A DNA stretch of 64,000 nt from Devosia sp. MC521 (GCF_014127105.1 NZ_CP059902.1:1025001-1089000); one strand, 5' to 3'; positions 36,493-45,988 are shown, counted from the first letter of the stretch. Numbers and translations are program-made. Notes: generated by a model from the letters alone, not told the origin.

Positions 36493-37288
36493 AGCTGTTC
36501 CTCCCTGGTTACGGATCGCTTCGGGCCTTTTCTTGGCGCTGACGGCCTTGTTTCTCTTGGCGCCACTGGTTGTCGTTATCGGTGTGTCGTTCTCGGAAAG
36601 CCAGTTCATCGCTTTCCCACCAAATGGCCTAAGCCTGAGGTGGTATGAGCAAGTTCTCACCTCAAACGTTTATCTCTCGGCCGGTTGGGTGAGCTTGCAG
36701 ATCGCCATTTTAGTGACGGTCTTGGCCACCCTGATTGGCGGCGCTGCCGCAATCGCGATCCATCGGCGGCAACTGCCCGGAACCGACGTTCTGGCTACCG
36801 CGCTGCTTTCGCCATTGGTGCTACCAACCATCATCTATGCTATCGGCATGCTGATGTTCTGGAGCGCGGTGATTGGGCCAATCCACCCGATAGCCCTCGC
36901 CATCGCGCATACGGTTATTGCCCTGCCTTATGTGGTGCGCACCACTCTTGCGGTTCTGGCTGAATCTAACCCGTTCCTCGAAGAAGCGGCGCGGACGATG
37001 GGGGCAAACCGCCTGCAAAGATTGCTCTATGTGGTGCTGCCACAGTGTGTGCCCGGCTTGGGCGCTGGCGCCTTCTTTGCCTTCAATATTTCCTTCGACG
37101 AGGCGGTGCTGTCTCTGTTCCTGCGTGGGCCAACGCTCAATACGCTCCCGGTGCAGATTTACGGGCAACTCGAATTTTCGCCTGACCCTTCGGTCGCCGC
37201 CGTCTCCACAATTATGATTGTCCTCACCATCGTGCTGATTGTTGTCATCGATCGCATGTTGGGCATCACCAAGTTCGCGAGTACCTGA
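36485..37288 (+). CDS. ABC transporter permease (PotC/PotI-like)
   Basis: The 267-residue membrane protein has six predicted segments and an EAA loop (LEEAARTMGANRLQRL, then LPQCVPG). It pairs with the upstream permease to form the channel. Its stop is 2 bp before the ATPase start, consistent with one operon. Confidence 0.87.
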   Translation: MVKAVPPWLRIASGLFLALTALFLLAPLVVVIGVSFSESQFIAFPPNGLSLRWYEQVLTSNVYLSAGWVSLQIAILVTVLATLIGGAAAIAIHRRQLPGTDVLATALLSPLVLPTIIYAIGMLMFWSAVIGPIHPIALAIAHTVIALPYVVRTTLAVLAESNPFLEEAARTMGANRLQRLLYVVLPQCVPGLGAGAFFAFNISFDEAVLSLFLRGPTLNTLPVQIYGQLEFSPDPSVAAVSTIMIVLTIVLIVVIDRMLGITKFAST

Positions 37289-37290
37289 CC

Positions 37291-38334
37291 ATGGCAGAGG
37301 TGCGCCTCAACACGATCCGCAAATCGTTTAACAAAACTGCCGTTCTTCACGGGATCGATCTCAACATCGCCTCGGGTGAGTTCATTTCGCTGCTCGGTTC
37401 CTCCGGCTGTGGCAAGACCACTCTGCTGCGCATTGTAGCCGGGCTGGAAAGCGTCACCGAAGGGACTGTCTCCATCGACGGTCGCGATGTGACCCAGCTG
37501 CCGCCAGAAAAGCGGGACATCTCCATGATGTTCCAGTCCTACGCTCTGCTGCCGCACTTGAGCGTGGCGGAGAATGTTCGTTTCCCCCTGCGTATGCGAC
37601 GCATTGGGACGCGCGATGAGCAGGCTGAAAAGGTGCGAGCTGCCCTCGAAACCGTACAGTTGGGACACTTGGCTGAACGCCGGCCCTCTCAACTGTCGGG
37701 TGGACAGCAACAGCGTGTGGCGCTCGCCCGCGCCATTGTCTCGAACCCAAAGGTTCTGCTGCTCGACGAGCCGCTCTCCAACCTCGACGCGCGCCTGCGT
37801 GAAGACATGCAGGTGGAATTGATTGAAATCCATAAGCGCTTGGGTCTGACGACGATCTTCGTGACCCACGATCAAGAAGAGGCGCTGAGCCTTTCCGATC
37901 GCGTGGTCTTGCTCAATGCGGGGCGTGTCGAGCAGCAGGGGACGCCTGACGAGATTTACAACCAGCCCTCGACGAGTTTTGCCTCCAACTTCATTGGCTC
38001 GGCAAACCTAATCCGGGCCGAAATTGTCGATGGCGCTTCAGGTCCAGTTGCCAAACTTGCAGATGGGCAGGTGCTGGCACTCGGCGCCAACGAGGCGAGC
38101 CGTGGGCCTGTGACGTTGGCCATCCGCCAAGAGGACATCACCCTCGCGCAAGACGGGGAAGGCGTGGACGCGCACCTCAGAACACGCGTCTTCCTCGGCG
38201 CCCGCAATCGCTATGTGCTCTCTGTGGCAGGCGAAACGCTGCGCGCACTTACATCTAATGACGTGGTCTTTGCCGACCAATCCGCTGTTCGGGTCACCGT
38301 CGATCCGAGCCGCATTCGCGTGATCCGCGACTGA
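37291..38334 (+). CDS. ABC transporter ATP-binding protein (PotA/PotG-like)
   Basis: The 347-residue ATPase has Walker A GSSGCGKTTLL, Q-loop MMFQSYALLPH, signature LSGGQQQRVALARA, Walker B VLLLDEPLSNLDARL and switch VTHDQEEAL. A C-terminal TOBE domain (from about residue 270) is usual in this subgroup. It energises the two permeases encoded upstream. Imported polyamine-like compounds would then be degraded by the dehydrogenase and hydrolase in the same cluster. Confidence 0.92.
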   Translation: MAEVRLNTIRKSFNKTAVLHGIDLNIASGEFISLLGSSGCGKTTLLRIVAGLESVTEGTVSIDGRDVTQLPPEKRDISMMFQSYALLPHLSVAENVRFPLRMRRIGTRDEQAEKVRAALETVQLGHLAERRPSQLSGGQQQRVALARAIVSNPKVLLLDEPLSNLDARLREDMQVELIEIHKRLGLTTIFVTHDQEEALSLSDRVVLLNAGRVEQQGTPDEIYNQPSTSFASNFIGSANLIRAEIVDGASGPVAKLADGQVLALGANEASRGPVTLAIRQEDITLAQDGEGVDAHLRTRVFLGARNRYVLSVAGETLRALTSNDVVFADQSAVRVTVDPSRIRVIRD

Positions 38335-38349
38335 TTTCAAGGTATACCA

Positions 38350-39780
38350 ATGACTTTCGAAACGCGTCTTTTCATTAATGGTCAGTACGAAGCCGGGCAG
38401 GGTGAAGCCCTCCCTGTTTATGAGCCAGCGACCGGTAAACTCCTCGCCGAAGTGGCCTCTGCATCGAGCGAGCAGATCGATCGGGTTGTCAGGCTGGCGC
38501 ACGCGGCCTTCGATGGCTGGAGCCAGACGACGCCGAAACTACGCAGCCTCACTATGTTCCGTATCGCTGATGCGATTGAAGCAAAAGCAGAAGCGCTCGC
38601 CGATATCGAAGCGACAAACGCCGGAAAGCCCTGGATCTATGTCAAAGCCGGCGAGCTGGCCAACGTCGCGGACGTGTTCCGCTTTTTCGGTACCGCCATC
38701 CGCAATATGCCCGCGACCGCAGCGAACGGCTATCGCTCCTCCAAGCACACGAGCCTGATGCGTCGTGATCCACTCGGCGTTATCGCCTCCATCGCGCCGT
38801 GGAACTACCCGCTTCTCATGGCCGCTTGGAAGATTGGCCCAGCGATTGCGGCTGGCAATACGGTTGTTATCAAGCCTTCGGAAAACACCCCGCTTAGTCT
38901 GCTCTTCCTCGCCTCGATCCTCGCAGAGCATTTGCCTGAGGGGGTGGTCAATGTTGTCTGTGGCAATGGCCCGGATGTTGGCCAAACCCTCATCTGCCAT
39001 CCTCTCGTGCGCATGATCTCCCTGACCGGTGACGTCCGCACCGGCCGCGCAGTGCTCAAGGCCGCGGCAGGCGAAAGCATCAAGCGCACGCACCTCGAAC
39101 TCGGTGGCAAGGCTCCGGTGATCGTCTGCGACGATGCCGATATTGATGTTTTGGTCGAAACCCTGCGCGAGGCGAGCTTCTATAACGCTGGTCAAGATTG
39201 CACGGCGGCCTGCCGTGTCTTCGTTGACAGCAAGATTGCACAGGTCGTCACCGATAAGCTTTCTGCCATGATCTCAACCTTGCGCTATGGGGCGCCGCAT
39301 GAGGATAATATCGAGTTTGGCCCGGTCATTTCTGCTGCACAGCGAGATCGCGTGGCAGGCTTTGTCGACCGTGCCCGCACTGCTGGAACAGATGTAGTCG
39401 TGGGTGGTAGAGCGCCAGATCGCGACGGTTTCTTCTACGAACCGACCCTGATCGCCGCGCCGATCGAGGCCGAGGTCGTGCAGAAGGAAATCTTTGGTCC
39501 AGTCGTCACCATCACCCCATTTGACGAGCCCGCAACGGCTCTGGGCTGGGCCAATGCCTCTGAATATGGGCTTGCCTCCTCGGTGTGGTCGCGCGACGCC
39601 AACCGGGCCATGCAGATTGCCAACCGCCTCGAATACGGCGTGACTTGGGTGAATACACATGGCGTATTCGCCACGGAGATGCCTCATGGTGGTATGAAGA
39701 ACTCGGGTTACGGCTCTGATTTGTCAATGCAATCTCTGCTCGACTACACGCAAGTTCGCCACATAATGTTGGCGTCGTAG
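38350..39780 (+). CDS. Aldehyde dehydrogenase (aminobutyraldehyde/betaine-aldehyde type)
   Basis: The 476-residue NAD-dependent dehydrogenase has APWNYPLLMAAWKIG (cofactor pocket), LELGGKAPVIVCDDADID with the general-base glutamate, and YNAGQDCTAACRVFVD with the catalytic cysteine. The AGQDC form is typical of gamma-aminobutyraldehyde dehydrogenases. It follows the transporter ATPase gene by 15 bp. Oxidation of 4-aminobutyraldehyde to 4-aminobutyrate would link polyamine uptake to the divergent gabT-gabD genes; the substrate is inferred. Confidence 0.85.
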   Translation: MTFETRLFINGQYEAGQGEALPVYEPATGKLLAEVASASSEQIDRVVRLAHAAFDGWSQTTPKLRSLTMFRIADAIEAKAEALADIEATNAGKPWIYVKAGELANVADVFRFFGTAIRNMPATAANGYRSSKHTSLMRRDPLGVIASIAPWNYPLLMAAWKIGPAIAAGNTVVIKPSENTPLSLLFLASILAEHLPEGVVNVVCGNGPDVGQTLICHPLVRMISLTGDVRTGRAVLKAAAGESIKRTHLELGGKAPVIVCDDADIDVLVETLREASFYNAGQDCTAACRVFVDSKIAQVVTDKLSAMISTLRYGAPHEDNIEFGPVISAAQRDRVAGFVDRARTAGTDVVVGGRAPDRDGFFYEPTLIAAPIEAEVVQKEIFGPVVTITPFDEPATALGWANASEYGLASSVWSRDANRAMQIANRLEYGVTWVNTHGVFATEMPHGGMKNSGYGSDLSMQSLLDYTQVRHIMLAS

Positions 39781-39829
39781 CGTTTTGACAGAGCTGTCCC
39801 CCGGCGGGAAGTCTGATAGAGGTAGCGCC

Positions 39830-40750
39830 ATGCGCATCCTCGACATGATGACCTTCGTCACTCTTGCGCGGCATCGGCACTTCGGCCGTGCCGCCCAAGA
39901 GCTGCATCTCACCCAACCGGCGATCTCCATTCGACTTGCGGCAATAGAGCAAGAGTTTGGGTGTAAACTCATGCATCGGACCGGCCGCGATTTTTCGCTC
40001 ACGCCAGCCGGAGAGAGAGTTCTCGAGACCTTCCATCTGGTACTCGAGAACTATAATTTGCTCAAACAGGAGCTCGTTAACGATCCCGCTATGCGCAATA
40101 AGGTGGTTAGAATTGGTGCGATGGATTCTGTTTCAGCCACTTGGCTAACGCCTTTCGTTGAAGATTTGCACCAATCAAACCCGACGCTCAAAATTGAGCT
40201 CACCATTGAGGGGACCAAGAACCTCATCGATGGTATGAACAGAAACGAGTTCGACATCATCTTTGCCGTGGACCCGGCCATTGGTGACAACTTCCGCAGT
40301 TTTACCTCATGCACGCTGCAAATGGGGTGGGTGGGGTCGGCGAGGCTGATCGACCCCGATCGCAACTATAGCGTCGATGAGCTGGCACGAATGCCGATCA
40401 TCACTTTCCCAAAAGACACGCCGCCCTATCGAATGATCGCGCCGTATTTTCAGGATGAGCAGGTGCTTGCGAGCAAGCTGACGAGTTGCAATTCGCTTTA
40501 TTCGATCATCAACTTGCTAGTGGACGGCTATGGCGTTGGCGCAATCCCAACTGTAACGATCAAGCGCGAGTTGAAGATGGGAATTCTGCACCAGATTAAC
40601 GTCAGCAAACGCTTCCCGCCGATGCCAATTATCGGAAGCTACCAGGCCGCAGGCGAGACGACGCTGATCAAGCGAGTGGTGGAACAAGCTCGGCTTAGTG
40701 CCGCCCGGTTCTGTGCGACCGTTGAACCCAGTATGGCCTGGGTTGACTAG
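39830..40750 (+). CDS. LysR-family regulator
   Basis: The 306-residue regulator starts at MRILDMMTFVTLA behind AGAGG; an upstream in-frame start at 39785 lacks such a site. The helix-turn-helix is HFGRAAQELHLTQPAISIRL. The effector domain follows from about residue 90. It lies 49 bp after the aldehyde dehydrogenase gene in the same direction and probably regulates the transporter operon. Confidence 0.85.
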   Translation: MRILDMMTFVTLARHRHFGRAAQELHLTQPAISIRLAAIEQEFGCKLMHRTGRDFSLTPAGERVLETFHLVLENYNLLKQELVNDPAMRNKVVRIGAMDSVSATWLTPFVEDLHQSNPTLKIELTIEGTKNLIDGMNRNEFDIIFAVDPAIGDNFRSFTSCTLQMGWVGSARLIDPDRNYSVDELARMPIITFPKDTPPYRMIAPYFQDEQVLASKLTSCNSLYSIINLLVDGYGVGAIPTVTIKRELKMGILHQINVSKRFPPMPIIGSYQAAGETTLIKRVVEQARLSAARFCATVEPSMAWVD

Positions 40751-40964
40751 TGAAAGTTTGCGGGCCGAATGGTGAGTTGATCGCCAATCGAGATTCAAAA
40801 GTCCTATGATGCTTGCTCTGTTTCCGACTAGCCGATCATAGCGAAACATGGTGTGATCGAAGTAACTTGGGTGACCAAGAGGCGTAGTTTCAACTATGCG
40901 GTCACCGATCACTCGTTATGACCGCGAAATTGTTAAAACAGCTACTGGTACAAATTGCGCTTTC
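40751..40964. other. Intergenic stretch before the tRNA-Asp fragment
   Basis: No gene, promoter or hairpin of note was found here. The sequence just left of the tRNA fragment does not match the missing 5' half of a tRNA. Confidence 0.5.
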
Positions 40965-41014
40965 CCGGCCTGTCACGCCGGAGGTCGCGGGTTCGAGCCC
41001 CGTCTCTCGCGCCA
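40965..41014 (+). pseudogene. 3' half of tRNA-Asp (GTC), likely attachment-site remnant
   Basis: The sequence gives the anticodon stem CCGGC/GCCGG around loop CTGTCAC (anticodon GTC), the variable region AGGTC, the T arm GCGGG-TTCGAGC-CCCGT, and the 3' acceptor strand CTCTCGC, then G and CCA. The matching 5' acceptor and D arm are absent upstream. Retention from the anticodon stem to CCA is what integrases that use tRNA genes leave at one end of an island. Confidence 0.8.
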
Positions 41015-41095
41015 CTTATTTCTCTGAAATCTTTGAAATAAATCGAGCGCCACCTTTTTGAACTCATTGTGGCCTGACGCTAGCTTATGTCAGCC

Positions 41096-41391
41096 TTAAC
41101 CACGACCTTCATCGGCTTCTCGAACTTCTGCATAGTTGACCAGCATATAGGTCTCTTGCAGCCTCTCGCTCGTATAGATGCCATTTTCCATTTTTGCAAC
41201 AATCGGCACGATGGTTGCGCCCCTAGCATTAGCTTCTACCGCACCGCCCCTACGCTGACGCTGAGGCGCCGTTTTTCCTTGGTGCCAAAAACTTGATTTC
41301 GTAGCGCTGCAAATGCACGCGCTAAGGTGTCTTTTGTGTAGGGGGCGAGCAAGGTACGGCCTGCCGCCGCTTTACAGAGGTCTATGTTCAT
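41096..41391 (-). pseudogene. C-terminal fragment of an integrase-like gene, frameshifted
   Basis: The minus strand reads APYTKDTLARAFAALRNQVF and EKRRLSVSVG in one frame, and continues AVEANARGATIVPIVAKMEN, then ERLQETYMLVNYAEVREADE, in another frame to a stop at 41096. Joined, this matches the end of tyrosine recombinases found in rhizobial islands, by recall of the family and not by alignment. It begins 80 bp from the tRNA-Asp half, the expected place for the integrase of an element using that tRNA. Confidence 0.45.
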
Positions 41392-41395
41392 CCAT

Positions 41396-41586
41396 CAAAT
41401 CGGCATTTGCATCGAGGTAGGCCATAAGGAACCAATGAACGCGACTGTTCAGGTTGCCGATGGCGGCTGCGTTGGTATTCCCGCGTTCAATTTGGAATGC
41501 AATTTTACATTGTTCCCAATTCTCGGAGTTTGGCTGGCGTAATGCGTCCGCTTCTAAGGAGTGTCGGTAGCGGCACCGACGTCTGA
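41396..41586 (-). pseudogene. Truncated gene cut by cassette B
   Basis: Up to the cassette edge the minus strand reads open and protein-like (DALRQPNSENWEQCKIAFQI, then NLNSRVHWFLMAYLDANADL) and stops just before the integrase fragment. Its 5' part is replaced by cassette DNA. The family is not recognised. It may be an upstream part of the same broken region. Confidence 0.35.
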
Positions 41587-41638
41587 AATGGGGCGCTTCG
41601 CCGACGAAGCACAACCGGCTGCCGGCGAAGTCGCTTGC

Positions 41639-42274
41639 TCAGATTTCGGTTGCCTCTGACAACGACAAAGCGTCGTCGACATCCACGCCAAGGTAACGAA
41701 CTGTGTTCTCGATCTTGCTATGGCCAAGAAGTATCTGGATGGCCCGAAGGTTGCCTGTGGCTTTGTAAATGAGCGACGCCTTTGTACGGCGCAGCGAATG
41801 GGTGCCATATTCCTCAGGCGTCCGCCCGATTGCAGTGACCCACTCGTCCACCAGCCTGGCGTATTGACGGGTGCTCAGATGACCATCGTGCACTACACGG
41901 CTTGGAAAGGCGTAGTCATCGACCGTCCCGCCGCGTCGCTCAAGCCAAGCAAGCAGGCTGGCCCTTGTGTCAGCGGTGATCTCGAATTGGACGGGTCTGC
42001 CTGTCTTCTGCTGGATTACCATCGACCGAGTTCGAATGGCAGGTCCCGCCACGAGCGTGCCGATCTTGATCTTCACCAGATCGCAGCCTCGAAGCTTGCT
42101 GTCGATAGCCAAGTCAAAAAGTGCTCGGTCCCTCATCCTTCCCTCTCGGTCAAGGAAGAAGCGAATTGACCAGATTTGTCTGACCTTCAATGCACGTTTG
42201 GCGCCAACCTGCCTACCGGCATTCCAAGCAGGTCTTCCTGCAGCAGCAGGGTCGTACTGTGAGATACCCATCAC
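41639..42274 (-). CDS. Small tyrosine recombinase, copy B
   Basis: The 211-residue protein is the same as copy A at 27604-28239. The differences at 42089 and 42191 are third-base changes. Conserved features are HSLRRTKASLIY and LLGHSKIENTVRYLGV. It reads towards the cassette's left edge. Near-identity at DNA level points to recent duplication or movement. Confidence 0.85.
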   Translation of the reverse strand: MMGISQYDPAAAGRPAWNAGRQVGAKRALKVRQIWSIRFFLDREGRMRDRALFDLAIDSKLRGCDLVKIKIGTLVAGPAIRTRSMVIQQKTGRPVQFEITADTRASLLAWLERRGGTVDDYAFPSRVVHDGHLSTRQYARLVDEWVTAIGRTPEEYGTHSLRRTKASLIYKATGNLRAIQILLGHSKIENTVRYLGVDVDDALSLSEATEI

Positions 42275-42344
42275 ATTTCTCCTCTGGCCGAAGCGGCCAT
42301 GAAGAGAACGAATATGGCAGGCTTATCAGCGGCAGATCCCGACC

Positions 42345-42654
42345 TCATGCCAGACATCAGCAGTTGCTTTGGTAGTGCCAGAAAGCTGCCGTCCTCAACG
42401 AGGCTTTTAATACCGCTGCGCGCCCCAAAATGGCCTTTCGACAAGCCTCTGCGACGTCCCGAACGCTGCCATTTCTACTAGGCAATCGCCATGCCTAACT
42501 GGAGTGGTCGGACGGACAGCTATGCAGTGGCTACGGCCATGGAGCGGACAGCCCGCAGACGTTGAAAATGGCCAGCGCGTCAACACTGCTCTTTCCCGAT
42601 TATCATATTCCCAAGCGAAGGCCGGGGCACAATTGCCCCGACCTTCCTTAGTCG
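42345..42654. other. Gap between integrase copy B and proX
   Basis: No gene is supported. At 42619-42645 GGCCGGGGC and GCCCCGACC form a strong hairpin just past the proX stop on the minus strand, the likely end of the proVWX transcript. Confidence 0.55.
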
Positions 42655-43677
42655 TCACATGGCCGACCGAGCGGCTTCAAGCCAACCATCGACGACGTCG
42701 CGGTTGTTGCTGATCCAGGCTGTTGCCTGGGCCTCGATATCGTTGTCGCCAGCATTCATGGCCGCGTTCTGGGCGTAGACATCCGAGATCGGGATCTCGC
42801 CATTCTCGAGCAGCGCACGAACGGCCGGGTTCTCATTGAGGAATTCGCTGTTGACCACGGCGTCGATCGTATTGGCCGGGAAGCCGAGCATGCAGGGGTC
42901 GTTAACGCAGCCTTCGACGCCACTGCGCACCGCGGCATCGGTGAGAGCAGCCAGATCGTCCGGCAGGTTAACTTCCGGGACCTGGATCCAGACGACATCC
43001 TCGCCCGGCACCAATTCGTTCACGGTCCAGTTCGGCGTCCACGTATAAAATAGGATGGGACTGCCGGTCTCATAGGCGGCGACGGCATCAGCCATGGCGG
43101 CCGGGTAACCTGCCTTTATGAGATTAACGTGGTCATTGAGGTCATAGGCATTCATGTGATGCTCGATGGTCAGCTCACAGCCCCAGCCGGGCGGGCAAGC
43201 GACCAGGTCCGCCTTGCCATCGCCATCCCTGTCAAAAGCGGCTTTGACGTCATCGCGCTTGAAGTCCTCGAGCGAGGTGATGCCCAGTTCCTCCGCCGAC
43301 TTCTTGTCAACGAGATAACCTTCGATTGCGCCCCCGCTAACGACCGATGGGATGATGTCCGCCGTGCCCTCGAAAGCGCTCTTGTAGGGATTATGAATGG
43401 GGAACCAGCCATCGACCCACATGGTGACGTCGCCGAAGCCGACGGACTGATAGAAGGCGGGATTGTCCAGCGTCACCACGGTCCCGACCGAGTAGCCCAG
43501 CTCGCCCAGAAGCTGCTTGTAGATCTCGGTATAGAACCAACCAGTGTCCCAGGTTGGTTGCGCCATGATGATCTCTTTGCCTTCGCCCGGCTGTTCCTGG
43601 GCGAGGACCGGGGCGCTAAGTCCGGTAGTGGCGAGCATAACAGTGGCGAAGGCGGGAATAGTCTTGAGACGGAACAT
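42655..43677 (-). CDS. proX: Glycine betaine/proline ABC transporter substrate-binding protein
   Basis: The 340-residue periplasmic protein has a signal peptide ending LSAPVLA-QEQP. Betaine-binding features include QPTWDTGWFYTEIYKQLL, DVTMWVDGWFPIHNP and FYTWTPNWTVNELVPG, where tryptophans would form the aromatic cage for a quaternary ammonium. It has two cysteine pairs (VACPPGWGCE and GCVNDPCMLG). It is the last gene of proV-proW-proX, in line with import of compatible solutes under osmotic stress. Confidence 0.9.
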   Translation of the reverse strand: MFRLKTIPAFATVMLATTGLSAPVLAQEQPGEGKEIIMAQPTWDTGWFYTEIYKQLLGELGYSVGTVVTLDNPAFYQSVGFGDVTMWVDGWFPIHNPYKSAFEGTADIIPSVVSGGAIEGYLVDKKSAEELGITSLEDFKRDDVKAAFDRDGDGKADLVACPPGWGCELTIEHHMNAYDLNDHVNLIKAGYPAAMADAVAAYETGSPILFYTWTPNWTVNELVPGEDVVWIQVPEVNLPDDLAALTDAAVRSGVEGCVNDPCMLGFPANTIDAVVNSEFLNENPAVRALLENGEIPISDVYAQNAAMNAGDNDIEAQATAWISNNRDVVDGWLEAARSAM

Positions 43678-43765
43678 TGCTGTCTTTGTCTCCTTTGTTT
43701 TGCTTTTCGTGGATCCGCAGAGACGCGGAAGGCGAAGGGGATAACCCCAGCATGCGGCCTGACGC

Positions 43766-44692
43766 TCAGGCCGCCTTTCCGTTCAGCTCGGGCGCCGCGG
43801 CGCGCGGCCGGAACATGGAAACGAATATTTTGCGCAAGGAGATCGAGGGCACTTTGTTGTGTGCTCCAAAGCCTTGAGTGATGCGATCGAGCACGATGGC
43901 CAGAATGACAATGCCCACACCGCCGGCTGTGGCCTGGCCGACATCGAGCCGTCCGAGACCCGTATTGACGGTAAGGCCAAGGCCGCCCGCGCCAATTAGT
44001 GCGGCGATCACCACCATCGACAGGGCCAACATGAGCGTCTGGTTGAGCCCCGCCATGATCGTGCGCATGGCGAGCGGTAGCTGCACATCGAACAGCATTT
44101 GCAGGGGAGTCGAGCCGAAGGCGTCTGCTGCCTCGATCAGGTCTGCACGAACGTTGCGGATACCCAGATTGGTGAGACGCACGATCGGCGGCAGCGCGAA
44201 GATAACCGTGGCAATGATGCCTGGTGCCATGCCGACGCCAAAGAGCATCACGATTGGCACGAGATAGACGAAGCTCGGAATGGTCTGCATCACGTCAAGC
44301 GTGGGGCGCAGGGCCTTCCAGGCCATCTCGTTGCGAGCGGCCAGAATGCCAAGTGGGATGCCGATGACCGCGCAGAACAGTACCGAAGTGACGATCATCG
44401 CCAGCGTAGTCATGGTCTGCGGCCAGAGGCCGATCAAATCGATGAAGATAAATCCTACAATGGTGAAGATGGCCATCCCGCGGCTTGCAAATTTGAGCGC
44501 AAGCAGAGCGAAGGCAGCGGTGATTGCCAGCATAGGTACGAAAGCGAAAAAGGCATCGAGCCCATTCAGTACCTGCGTGATGGGCACTTGCACCGCCCTA
44601 AAAAACGGTCGGAAATTGGGTACCAGCCAACCGCGGACAAAAGCGGTGACCCATTCGTCAAAGGGTATGACGAGAAAATCGGACGGGCTCAT
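43766..44692 (-). CDS. proW: Glycine betaine/proline ABC transporter permease
   Basis: The 308-residue protein has an N-terminal extension of about 45 residues and then about seven membrane segments. The EAA-type loop is DLIEAADAFGSTPLQMLFDVQLPLA (key residues EA, G, LP). GAGGLGLTVNTGLGRLDVG near the C-terminus is typical of ProW. It lies between the ATPase and binding-protein genes in one minus-strand operon. Confidence 0.9.
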   Translation of the reverse strand: MSPSDFLVIPFDEWVTAFVRGWLVPNFRPFFRAVQVPITQVLNGLDAFFAFVPMLAITAAFALLALKFASRGMAIFTIVGFIFIDLIGLWPQTMTTLAMIVTSVLFCAVIGIPLGILAARNEMAWKALRPTLDVMQTIPSFVYLVPIVMLFGVGMAPGIIATVIFALPPIVRLTNLGIRNVRADLIEAADAFGSTPLQMLFDVQLPLAMRTIMAGLNQTLMLALSMVVIAALIGAGGLGLTVNTGLGRLDVGQATAGGVGIVILAIVLDRITQGFGAHNKVPSISLRKIFVSMFRPRAAAPELNGKAA

Positions 44693-44725
44693 CGCACGTC
44701 TCCTTATTGTTTCTTGGCGCGGATG

Positions 44726-45988
44726 TTAGCGCGCGTCGTCGAGCTCCAGCTCGGCCTTCTCAGACACCACCGTCTCGGCGGTGTTCTCGCCTTGATCATT
44801 TTCGGCAGGCGTTGAAAGTTGGGCGAACACAGCCTCGGGAGCCACGACGCCCACCAGGCGATTATCGGCATCGGTGATGGCAATGGGCAGCCCGCCGCTG
44901 GCGGCGCCATAGAGATCTGCCAGTTGTGTATCAGCGTCGGCAGTCGGGTAGTCTGTCTGCATCACCTCTGAGAGATGCACATCCGTCAGGCCGCTTTCGC
45001 GGTCTGCGGTCGCGGCCTGTTGATAGGTCACGACCCCGGCGATCTCCTCGCCGTCCATGACGTAGACCGCGTTGAGGTTCTCGTCTTCCATGGTCTTCAC
45101 GGCGTCGCTGGCCGTGTCGGAATTGAGCTGCACAACCGCAGGCGTGCTCGATACCGTGTCCGCAGTAAAGACACGGCCCCGGTCGATATCGGCGACGAAA
45201 GCGGCAACGTAATCATCGGCGGGGTTGGAGACGATCTCCTGTGCCGTGCCGATCTGAACGATGCGCCCATCCTTCATAATGGCGATCTTGTCCCCGAGGA
45301 GAAGTGCCTCATTGAGATCATGTGTGATGAAGACGATGGTCTTTTTCAGCGTTGCTTGAAGGCTTAGAAGCTCATCCTGCATTTCCCGTCTGATCAGCGG
45401 GTCCAGTGCGCCGAAGGGCTCGTCCATGAGGAGCACTTCGGGGTCCGTGGCGAGGCCGCGGGCAAGGCCGACACGCTGCTGCATGCCACCTGAGAGATCG
45501 GCTGGCTTGCTCTGCGCCCAGGAGGCTAGGCCAACCTGTTCAAGCGCGGCGAGCGCCTTGCTGTTCCTTTCCGCCGCAGGGACGCCCTTGACCTTGAGGC
45601 CATAGGCGGCGTTCTCGAGAATGGTACGGTGCGGGAAGAGCGCGAAGTGCTGGAATACCATCGCGATCTTGTTACGCCGAATGTCCCGCAGTTTGGCGCT
45701 GGTGCAAGAGGCGATATCGTCGCCATCGATCAGTATTTCGCCGCTGGTTGGCCGGATCAGCCCGTTCAGCATGCGCACCATGGTAGATTTTCCGGACCCG
45801 GAAAGTCCCATGATCACAAATATCTGCCCCTCATCGACGTCAAAATTGGCGTCCTGAACACCGACAGTCTGGCTGGTGGTTTGGAAGATTGATTCTTTGC
45901 TTTCACCCTCGGCAAGGAGTGCGAGTGCCTCTTTGGGTCGGTCACCGAAGATCTTGAAGACCTTCTTCACCTTCAATTTGGCAGTCAT
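44726..45988 (-). CDS. proV: Glycine betaine/proline ABC transporter ATP-binding protein
   Basis: The 420-residue ATPase has Walker A GLSGSGKSTMV, signature LSGGMQQRVGLARG, Walker B VLLMDEPFGALDPLI and switch FITHDLNEAL. A CBS pair fills residues 275-400 (DTASDAVKTMEDENLNAVYV and LSEVMQTDYPTADADT), which in this family senses ionic strength. The acidic tail ends EKAELELDDAR. It is first in the operon, 33 bp before proW. Confidence 0.92.
   Translation of the reverse strand: MTAKLKVKKVFKIFGDRPKEALALLAEGESKESIFQTTSQTVGVQDANFDVDEGQIFVIMGLSGSGKSTMVRMLNGLIRPTSGEILIDGDDIASCTSAKLRDIRRNKIAMVFQHFALFPHRTILENAAYGLKVKGVPAAERNSKALAALEQVGLASWAQSKPADLSGGMQQRVGLARGLATDPEVLLMDEPFGALDPLIRREMQDELLSLQATLKKTIVFITHDLNEALLLGDKIAIMKDGRIVQIGTAQEIVSNPADDYVAAFVADIDRGRVFTADTVSSTPAVVQLNSDTASDAVKTMEDENLNAVYVMDGEEIAGVVTYQQAATADRESGLTDVHLSEVMQTDYPTADADTQLADLYGAASGGLPIAITDADNRLVGVVAPEAVFAQLSTPAENDQGENTAETVVSEKAELELDDAR

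Noticed and set aside
40965-41014. A complete tRNA-Asp gene
   Set aside because: Only the 3' half folds. The bases upstream do not supply a D arm or the 5' acceptor strand.
41087-41296. A small plus-strand protein of 69 codons
   Set aside because: The minus strand here reads as a frameshifted integrase end, which explains the open frame better.
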